Notes under the pieces: model-generated
Database searches by the model: none
What the model saw: the letters and a program-made list of their open reading frames with translations, nothing else
What the model was told of the DNA's origin: nothing
From: Acidobacteriota bacterium
Lineage (GTDB): Bacteria; Acidobacteriota; Terriglobia; Terriglobales; Acidobacteriaceae
Length of the DNA stretch: 12,617 nucleotides
NCBI GenBank assembly: GCA_021793595.1
Contig: JAJYSL010000112.1
Span: 1 to 12,617 of the forward strand
Reading direction: 5' to 3'
Position numbers and translations under genes: made by a program
Part shown: piece after piece, positions 7,437 through 12,617 of the stretch
Numbering within the stretch: the first letter of the stretch is position 1
Layout: every line of letters begins with the position of its first letter

Positions 7437-8711
7437 ATGCCCACCAAGAATCTGAACGACCCAGCTGCGGTGCGTCCTGGTGCGCTGCTGGAGCGACCGT
7501 GGTTGTTTGGATTGCTGATCGCTCCCATGGCGGTGCTTTCCAATGGCATCATTGGCGGAGGCGGCCTTTCGTACCTGTTTCGCAGTCAAGGCGTCGACAT
7601 GGCTCGCGGCGCCGCGATTATCGCGTTGCTGAACCTGCCGCAAATCATTTATTTTTTGTGGAGTCCTTTGACCGACTTTTGGATTCGTCGTCGGTCGTGG
7701 TTGATGATTGCGGCAACCACAGCCGCGGTCTGCATGTTTATTGCATTTCAGAGGCCTCTCTTGGCGAGCAACAGCGCCGTCGCGCTGATATTTCTTAGCG
7801 CGTGCATTGGCCAGCTGGTCATCGCGGCCTGTGGCGGTATGATGGGCGCCTTGCACAGTGAAGCCAGCCGGCGTCGGGCAAGCAGTTTCTATCAAGGCGG
7901 TTCGCTTGGGTTTGGCGCGGGCGCGCTGTTCGTGCTGACATTTCTGTCGGCAAGAATGCACTTGGGAACCCTCGGTTGCATTGCCGCAGCGATGATTGCT
8001 CTGCCGTCGCTGGCCGCGCTGGCTGCACCGGAACAAGACGTCGTCAGCGAACGTACCCTGAAAGAAACCGTCACCCGCATCGGGCACGAAGCCAAAGCCA
8101 CATTTCTTCGCTGGGAAGCGATCCCCTACACGCTCACGTGCATGTTTCCCATGGGCAGCGGCGCCATGATTCAACTGCTGCCAGGGCTGGCAAGGGATTA
8201 TCACGTCAGCGGCCACCAGGTCGGGTGGATCAACGGCGTGGCTGGCTCGCTGCTGATGGCTGCGGGCGCTGTTGCCTACCCTCTGATTCCCACTCGTGTG
8301 CGAGCTCCCGTGGCCTATCTTGTCGTTGGCCTCATCAACGAGGCGACGCTTGCAATTGTCTGGCTGGGGCCGCTGCGGCCGTCGACGTATCTCGTCGGGT
8401 CGACGTTGTTTCTCTTCACCGTGGGCGCAAGCTATGCTGGCTTCACGTCGGTCGTACTTGAGTTTCTGGGCAAGTCCGGCAAGAGTGGGAGCACCCGCTA
8501 CTCCATCATCAACGCGCTGGGAAATATTCCGGTCGCCGGCATGGTATTGATCGACGGCTTGGGATACGCGCATTGGGGGATTCGCGGTATGCCCGGCATC
8601 GACGTTGTCGTTGGCTCAGTTGCCAGCTTGTCCATGCTGGCCTATTTCCTGACGCATCCGCGCAGACCGGCACCGGACCCGCAATCCGGCGATATTCCTG
8701 TCGCCGCGTAG
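7437..8711 (+). CDS. MFS transporter, AmpG/PAT-like, substrate unknown
   Basis: The 424-residue protein is strongly hydrophobic, with about 12 predicted membrane helices, the first near residues 23-48. The short TM2-TM3 loop reads SPLTDFWIRRRSW (76-88), a variant of the MFS loop motif that resembles the DxxxxxRRRxW form seen in AmpG-type (PAT family) carriers. A longer cytoplasmic stretch at about 199-228 separates the two six-helix halves, as usual for the superfamily. It should sit in the inner membrane and move a small solute by proton symport. AmpG itself imports muropeptides, but more distant relatives carry other substrates, so no substrate is named. No ribosome site precedes ATG 7437. 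It lies 123 bp after larB on the same strand, so membership in the lar unit is possible but not shown. The spacer at 7314-7436 has no clear terminator. Confidence 0.85.
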   Translation: MPTKNLNDPAAVRPGALLERPWLFGLLIAPMAVLSNGIIGGGGLSYLFRSQGVDMARGAAIIALLNLPQIIYFLWSPLTDFWIRRRSWLMIAATTAAVCMFIAFQRPLLASNSAVALIFLSACIGQLVIAACGGMMGALHSEASRRRASSFYQGGSLGFGAGALFVLTFLSARMHLGTLGCIAAAMIALPSLAALAAPEQDVVSERTLKETVTRIGHEAKATFLRWEAIPYTLTCMFPMGSGAMIQLLPGLARDYHVSGHQVGWINGVAGSLLMAAGAVAYPLIPTRVRAPVAYLVVGLINEATLAIVWLGPLRPSTYLVGSTLFLFTVGASYAGFTSVVLEFLGKSGKSGSTRYSIINALGNIPVAGMVLIDGLGYAHWGIRGMPGIDVVVGSVASLSMLAYFLTHPRRPAPDPQSGDIPVAA

Positions 8712-8764
8712 TCAACGATCGAACAGACATTGCCCAACGAATCCGGGTAGGGACAGGGTTCGCG

Positions 8765-8794
8765 TTGTGCCTCGTGCGACCCCGCGAATATAGT
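8765..8794 (+). promoter_or_regulatory. Candidate sigma-70-type promoter for the GH2 gene
   Basis: TTGTGC at 8765-8770 and TATAGT at 8789-8794 are separated by 18 bp, close to the consensus TTGACA-17-TATAAT. They lie about 110 bp upstream of the GH2 start in the 195-bp spacer after the MFS gene. This is a pattern match by eye and could be chance. Confidence 0.35.
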
Positions 8795-8833
8795 GTTGCG
8801 TATGGCAAAATTGAGGCCCTCCACGATAGAATT

Positions 8834-8845
8834 CCGTGCGCACGG
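8834..8845. promoter_or_regulatory. Perfect 12-bp palindrome between candidate promoter and GH2 gene
   Basis: CCGTGCGCACGG is its own reverse complement. It lies about 40 bp after the candidate -10 box and 61 bp before the GH2 start codon. The size and position suit an operator bound by a dimeric repressor such as a LacI/GalR or GntR type, which often control glycosidase genes. No regulator gene lies in the window and there is no second copy to support it, so the role is inferred. Confidence 0.3.
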
Positions 8846-8906
8846 GCGACCTTCCCACCTGATCTCATCCAAAATGTTCGTTGATAGTAGCAGAGAGAGA
8901 GGAAAC

Positions 8907-11594
8907 ATGCCCGCACTTCGGAAAGTATCCGCCTGGTTGATTGTCGCGTTGGCCGTCATCGTCTTCCGCAGCGTTCCAACGCAAGCGCAGACGGCTCTTC
9001 CAGCGCCGATAGAACTGAGCTCTGGTTGGCAACTAAAGGACGCGGCCAAGGTTTCCGACGCGGGCGTCGCAATTTCGTCTGAGAGCTACCATCCACAGAA
9101 CTGGCTGGCTGCAACAGTTCCAGGCACGGTGCTGACCAGCATGGTCAACGATGGGGTGTATCCGGAGCCACTCTACGGCGAGAATAGCCGCCCAATCCCG
9201 GAGAGCCTCAATAAGACGTCCTACTGGTACCGCACGACGTTCTCTGTGCCGAAGCAATACGCGCATCGATATGTGGTACTCCACTTCGACGGAGCGAATT
9301 TTCGATCGGAGGTATGGGTGAATGGGGCCCACGTGGGTTCGATTCAGGGCGCTTTCATTCGCGGGCGATTCGACATTACAAAGTTGGTTAAGTCAGGCAA
9401 GACGGCCGTCCTGGCGGTACAGGTTTTTCCGCAACCTCACCCCGGAGTTCCACACCAGCACACGATCGCCAATGGAGTGGGCAAGAATGGTGGGATCACG
9501 GCCATCGACGGACCCACGTTTCTCTCGACCATCGGATGGGATTGGCTGCCTTCCGTGGCCGATCGAGACACTGGCCTGTGGCAAAAGGTGTGGCTTTCCG
9601 CATCTGGACCGGTGCTCATCGAGAATCCGTACATCACCACCGATCTCCCACTGCCGCGCACCGATTCCGCCGATGTATCTGTGAAGACGACCATCGAGAA
9701 CACATCCGAGAAGCAGCAGAAGGGCCTGCTCGAAGGCAGTTTTGGCGATGTAAGGTTTTCACGCAAGCTCACGCTCGCGCCGCATAGCACGCAAGTGATC
9801 GCATTCGATCCGAAAACCACCGCGGCCCTGCGCATGAACAATCCAAAACTATGGTGGCCAAACGGCTACGGCCCGCAGAACCTGTACACGTTGCGTCTGC
9901 AATTTGTACAGCACGGGAAGGATTCCGATGCGCAGGATACGACGTTTGGCATCCGCAAGATCACGTATGAAATGCCCGGATCAGACAACCTGGCGATTTC
10001 AGTGAATGGCGTGCCTGTGTTCATTCGAGGCGGCGACTGGGGGCTGGATGAAGCCATGAAGCGAATTCCCCGCGCCCGACTGGATGCAGAGATCCACCTG
10101 CACCAGATGGCGCACATGAACATGATCCGCAACTGGGTTGGCCAAAGCACCGGCGAAGACTTTTACGAACTTTGCGACAAATACGGAATTCTTGTCTGGG
10201 ATGAATTTTTTCAGCCCAATCCAAGCGATGGGCCGAATCCCGATGACTTGAAAATCTATCTTGCGAATGTAAAGGACAAGATTCTGCGGGTGCGCAATCA
10301 TCCTTCCATCGCGCTGTGGTGTGCGCGAAATGAAGGCTACCCACCGTCAGAGATTGCAAGCGTGCTGGACAAGATGATCCCAGAGTTGGATCCAGTGCGT
10401 CTATATCAACCCAGTTCCACCGCGGGACGCGGGGTCGTATCGCACGGGCCATATTATTGGCGCGAACCCAGTGCTTTTTACGTGTACGACGCGCCGTTCA
10501 AAACAGAAACCGGCAGCGTATCAGTGCCCACGCTTGAGTCGATCCACGACATGATGCCGAAGAAGGATTGGGAAACCATTAATGACGATTGGGCGCAGCA
10601 CGACCTGGCCAAGGGAGCGCAGCACGGCGATACGTACCCAAACGTGCTGGCGGGGCGGTACGGGCGCGTGGTAAACCTTGCCGACTTCGTACGCAAGGCA
10701 CAAATGATGAATTACGAGGCCTTCCGCGCCATGTATGAAGGGCGCAATGCCATGCTGTTTCATCCCGACACCGGCGTCATTACGTGGATGAGCAACCCTG
10801 CGCATCCGAGTTTCGTGTGGCAACTCTACGATTACGACCTGGAGCCGAACTCCTCCTTGTTCGCAGTGGAGTCGGCGTCGGAGATGGTGCATATCCAGAT
10901 GGATGAGGCCAACGGAACGCTCCAGGTAATCAACAACCAGCCACACCCCATCTCCGGAGCCACTGCCCATCTGTCCATCCTGAACCTGGATGGAAAATCG
11001 GCGCTCGAGCGTGATTATCCCGTGAATGGCCCAGCGGATACAGCGATCAATCTGGGAGCGATCCCGTTTCCAGAAGATCTGTCAGCCATGTACTTCGTTC
11101 GATTGCAACTGCGAGACGCGAGCGGTGCGGTTCTTTCACGAAATCTCTACTGGAAGCCGAATCCCGCGAACGGTGAAGATCTCACACCGCTCGATCAGTT
11201 GCCGGTGATGCACCTGACAGGCACGGTGACGCGCCACGATGCGAATGGTCGCGTGCTGCTGGATGTTACGGTCACCAATCCGGGTGACACGGTGGCCTTG
11301 ATGGCGCACCTGCAACTGCGACGGAAAAGTTCCGGCGAGAGAGTGCTGCCGGTGTTTTACTCGGACAACTACATTTCCCTTGCGCCCGGCGAGAGCCGTA
11401 CCGTAACCATCGACGCCTCTGAAGCCGACCTAAAAGACGACACTCCACTAGCGGTATTGGATGGCTGGAATGTCGATGTTGCGCCGGTTACAAACGCGGA
11501 CTGCGCTCTCGCGACCAACGTGGACGCGCAAGTAAGCCATTGGCCGGTCACGGGTCTTCCCATGATCACAGATGGTCTGGGAGCGCAGCAATAG
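8907..11594 (+). CDS. Secreted glycoside hydrolase family 2 enzyme, exo-beta-glucosaminidase/beta-mannosidase-like
   Basis: The 895-residue protein starts with a Sec signal peptide (MPALRKV, hydrophobic core 10-20, probable cleavage near residues 27-29 after TQAQ), so it acts outside the cytoplasm. Domains in order: a sugar-binding jelly roll (about 38-230, with SYWYRTTF and EVWVNGAHVG), an Ig-like sandwich (about 235-345, ending near WWPNGYGPQNLY), a (beta/alpha)8 barrel (about 350-690) and C-terminal Ig-like domains. The last of these (VLPVFYSDNYISLAPGES) looks like the exo-beta-glucosaminidase Ig domain. The acid/base is E476 in WCARNEG. The likely nucleophile is E534 in KTETGSVSVP, which aligns in my reading with the plant endo-beta-mannosidase EVGSVG motif. 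It should release mannose or glucosamine from beta-linked glycans, and sequence reading alone cannot decide which. GAGAGAGGAAAC just before ATG 8907 fixes the start. The frame is open 114 bp further upstream, but that part lies before the ribosome site and the signal peptide. Confidence 0.9.
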   Translation: MPALRKVSAWLIVALAVIVFRSVPTQAQTALPAPIELSSGWQLKDAAKVSDAGVAISSESYHPQNWLAATVPGTVLTSMVNDGVYPEPLYGENSRPIPESLNKTSYWYRTTFSVPKQYAHRYVVLHFDGANFRSEVWVNGAHVGSIQGAFIRGRFDITKLVKSGKTAVLAVQVFPQPHPGVPHQHTIANGVGKNGGITAIDGPTFLSTIGWDWLPSVADRDTGLWQKVWLSASGPVLIENPYITTDLPLPRTDSADVSVKTTIENTSEKQQKGLLEGSFGDVRFSRKLTLAPHSTQVIAFDPKTTAALRMNNPKLWWPNGYGPQNLYTLRLQFVQHGKDSDAQDTTFGIRKITYEMPGSDNLAISVNGVPVFIRGGDWGLDEAMKRIPRARLDAEIHLHQMAHMNMIRNWVGQSTGEDFYELCDKYGILVWDEFFQPNPSDGPNPDDLKIYLANVKDKILRVRNHPSIALWCARNEGYPPSEIASVLDKMIPELDPVRLYQPSSTAGRGVVSHGPYYWREPSAFYVYDAPFKTETGSVSVPTLESIHDMMPKKDWETINDDWAQHDLAKGAQHGDTYPNVLAGRYGRVVNLADFVRKAQMMNYEAFRAMYEGRNAMLFHPDTGVITWMSNPAHPSFVWQLYDYDLEPNSSLFAVESASEMVHIQMDEANGTLQVINNQPHPISGATAHLSILNLDGKSALERDYPVNGPADTAINLGAIPFPEDLSAMYFVRLQLRDASGAVLSRNLYWKPNPANGEDLTPLDQLPVMHLTGTVTRHDANGRVLLDVTVTNPGDTVALMAHLQLRRKSSGERVLPVFYSDNYISLAPGESRTVTIDASEADLKDDTPLAVLDGWNVDVAPVTNADCALATNVDAQVSHWPVTGLPMITDGLGAQQ

Positions 11595-11762
11595 GCGCAA
11601 GGTTGCCGTAATCCGTCGATAAGGTTTGGAAGGGGTTGCGGCGAGGGGATGTGGGGCGCCGACAGGAGTTCATTCAGGGCATCTGGCTGCAAACAGGCTG
11701 CAACTGCCGCGGAGCGCCGCTTCTGAGCGCGGTCAGCTGCTCAACAGCTTATGCAAGACATA
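11595..11762. other. Intergenic spacer between GH2 gene and insertion sequence
   Basis: No gene is supported here. The stretch contains a short direct repeat, GGCTGCAA at 11685-11692 and 11697-11704, and a weak inverted repeat, TGAGC/GCTCA with a 10-base loop, near 11725-11744. Neither has the U-tract of a standard intrinsic terminator. The last 8-9 bases before 11763 should be the target duplication of the insertion sequence, but the other copy lies outside the window. Confidence 0.4.
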
Positions 11763-11788
11763 GAGGGTGTAAATGATTTCGTGTAAAC
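11763..11788 (+). repeat. Probable left terminal inverted repeat of the IS256-type element
   Basis: The stretch begins GAGGGTGTAAAT and contains GTGTAAA twice, at 11767-11773 and 11781-11787, exactly 14 bp apart. Ends of the form gGGTGTAAAxxxxxCxGTGTAAAC are typical of many IS256-family elements and are probably contacted by the transposase. The right-hand partner is not in the window, so the inverted-repeat status is inferred from family resemblance. Confidence 0.55.
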
Positions 11789-11818
11789 GATCTTTTCTAA
11801 TGCAGGAGAGGAGATCGT

Positions 11819-12617
11819 ATGGAGATGGACAAGGAGTTGATCGACCGGCTGCTGGGAGATTATCAGAAGCCGGAGGATTTGATCGGGGAGAACGGACTGC
11901 TGAAGCAGTTGACCAACGCGCTGGTGGAGCGAGCGCTGCAGGCGGAGCTGACCACGCATCTGGGATAGGAGAAGCACTCCCCGGAAGGCCATTTGAGCGG
12001 CAACAGCCGCAACGGCGTCAGCAGCAAACAGTTGAAGGGTGACTTCGGCGAGGTCGAGATCGAGGTGCCGCGCGACCGGCAGGGCAGCTTCGAGCCCAAG
12101 CTGGTGGCCAAGGGGCAGACGCGCTTTGCCGGATTCGACGACAAGATTTTGTCGTTGTATGCGCACGGCATGACGACGCGCGAGATCCAGGGGCACCTGG
12201 AAGAGATGTATCAAGTGGAGGTGTCGCCGGCGCTGATCTGGAACGTAACCGATGCGGTGATCGAAGAGGTGAAAGCCTGGCAGACACGGCCGCTGGACGC
12301 GGTCTATCCGGTGGTGTATCTGGACGCGCTGGTGGTGAAGATGCGCAGCGACGGGCGGGTGGAAAATCGCGCGGTGTATGTGGCGATCGGCATCACCCTG
12401 GCGGGGATGAAAGAGGTGCTGGGGCTGTGGACCTCGGCCAACGAAGGGGCCAAGTTCTGGCTTCAGGTGCTCACCGAAATACGCAATCGCGGCGTCAAGG
12501 ACGTCTTCATCGCCTGTGTGGATGGGCTGAAAGGATTTCCCGAAGCCATCGAAGCGGTCTATCCGCAGACCACGGTGCAGTTGTGCCTGGTGCACATGGT
12601 GCGGGCCAGTTTGAACT
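11819..12617 (+). pseudogene. IS256-family (mutator-type) transposase, interrupted by an in-frame amber codon and cut by window end
   Basis: Translation from ATG 11819 (ribosome site AGGAGAGGAG at 11804-11813) gives a typical IS256 transposase: N-terminal LLKQLTNALVERALQAELTTHLG, then the SGNSRNG segment, [26 protein letters not shown] and the catalytic part. The first DDE aspartate is D169 in [10 protein letters not shown] and the second is D235 in [12 protein letters not shown]. The glutamate is beyond the window. At 11966-11968, codon 50, the frame has TAG where relatives have tyrosine (HLGYEKHSPEG), so one base change from TAT or TAC explains it. The rest of the frame is intact and conserved, which points to a recent loss or a base-call error. 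Unless the amber codon is suppressed, this copy makes only a 49-residue stub and could move only with help from another copy. Confidence 0.88.

Larger units (their letters stand above)
11763..12617 (+). mobile_element. IS256-family insertion sequence, left part (right end outside window)
   Basis: A mutator/IS256-type transposase frame begins at 11819 and runs off the window. About 56 bp before it lies a GAGGGTGTAAAT... sequence resembling the terminal repeats of this family. The element is at least 855 bp here. Complete members are about 1.3-1.5 kb, so several hundred bases are missing. It inserted downstream of the GH2 gene without breaking any visible gene on its left side. The exact left boundary is an estimate because the right repeat and the target duplication cannot be compared. 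Confidence 0.85.

Noticed and set aside
7359..8573. 404-residue open frame on the - strand opposite the MFS gene
   Set aside because: Its product is rich in Arg, Gln, His and Ala without any recognisable domain. It mirrors a convincing 12-helix membrane protein on the + strand, so it is an antisense shadow.
8793..8906. Extended N-terminus for the GH2 gene
   Set aside because: A start at 8793 would place 38 residues before the signal peptide and would overlap the candidate -10 box. The strong ribosome site immediately before 8907 decides the start.
11685..11704. Direct repeat GGCTGCAA with 12-bp period after the GH2 gene
   Set aside because: Two 8-base copies in a short spacer can arise by chance. 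There is no third copy or flanking structure to suggest an array or attachment site.
11741..12595. 284-residue open frame on the - strand opposite the transposase
   Set aside because: The + strand encodes clear IS256 transposase motifs throughout. The antisense product is His/Gln/Arg-rich low-complexity sequence and is explained by codon bias in the sense gene.

Overview
The window is an ordinary-looking bacterial chromosome segment with dense genes, mostly on the + strand, and moderately high GC by eye. The style of the genes suggests an Acidobacteriota (Terriglobia-like) soil bacterium: a SecG with a long polar tail, paralogous Tat-signal aldo/keto reductases, a large secreted GH2 enzyme and an IS256-type element. 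The lineage is an inference from gene style, not from a marker gene.

Layout. Positions 1-183 hold the 3' end of secG. Next come a glyoxalase II-like metallo-beta-lactamase-fold hydrolase (306-938, +) and, convergent to it, a PLP-dependent class I/II aminotransferase (972-2162, -). A 163-bp divergent spacer then leads into the central cluster: two tandem Tat-exported aldo/keto reductases (2326-3300 and 3372-4370), larE (4378-5232), larC (5293-6531) and larB (6552-7313), all + and tightly spaced. An AmpG/PAT-like MFS transporter follows (7437-8711). After a 195-bp spacer with a promoter-like sequence and a perfect 12-bp palindrome comes a secreted GH2 glycosidase of the exo-beta-glucosaminidase/mannosidase type (8907-11594). 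The right edge is the left part of an IS256-family insertion sequence, whose transposase carries an in-frame amber codon.

How the genes fit together. LarB, LarE and LarC together form the complete known pathway that turns nicotinic acid adenine dinucleotide into the nickel-pincer nucleotide (NPN) cofactor. The only known users of NPN are LarA-superfamily racemases and epimerases, and no larA lies in this window. The biosynthetic genes are instead coupled to two redox enzymes predicted to be exported and to a transporter. The most interesting reading is an NPN-cofactor locus serving an unlinked LarA homologue, with the aldo/keto reductases acting on the same hydroxy/keto or sugar substrates. 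That link is inference from gene order only. LarE has three cysteines positioned like those of the [4Fe-4S]-type, non-sacrificial LarE, and LarC is one uninterrupted reading frame with a histidine-rich linker.

No RNA genes, CRISPR arrays or origin were seen. No gene-free stretch exceeds 300 bp.
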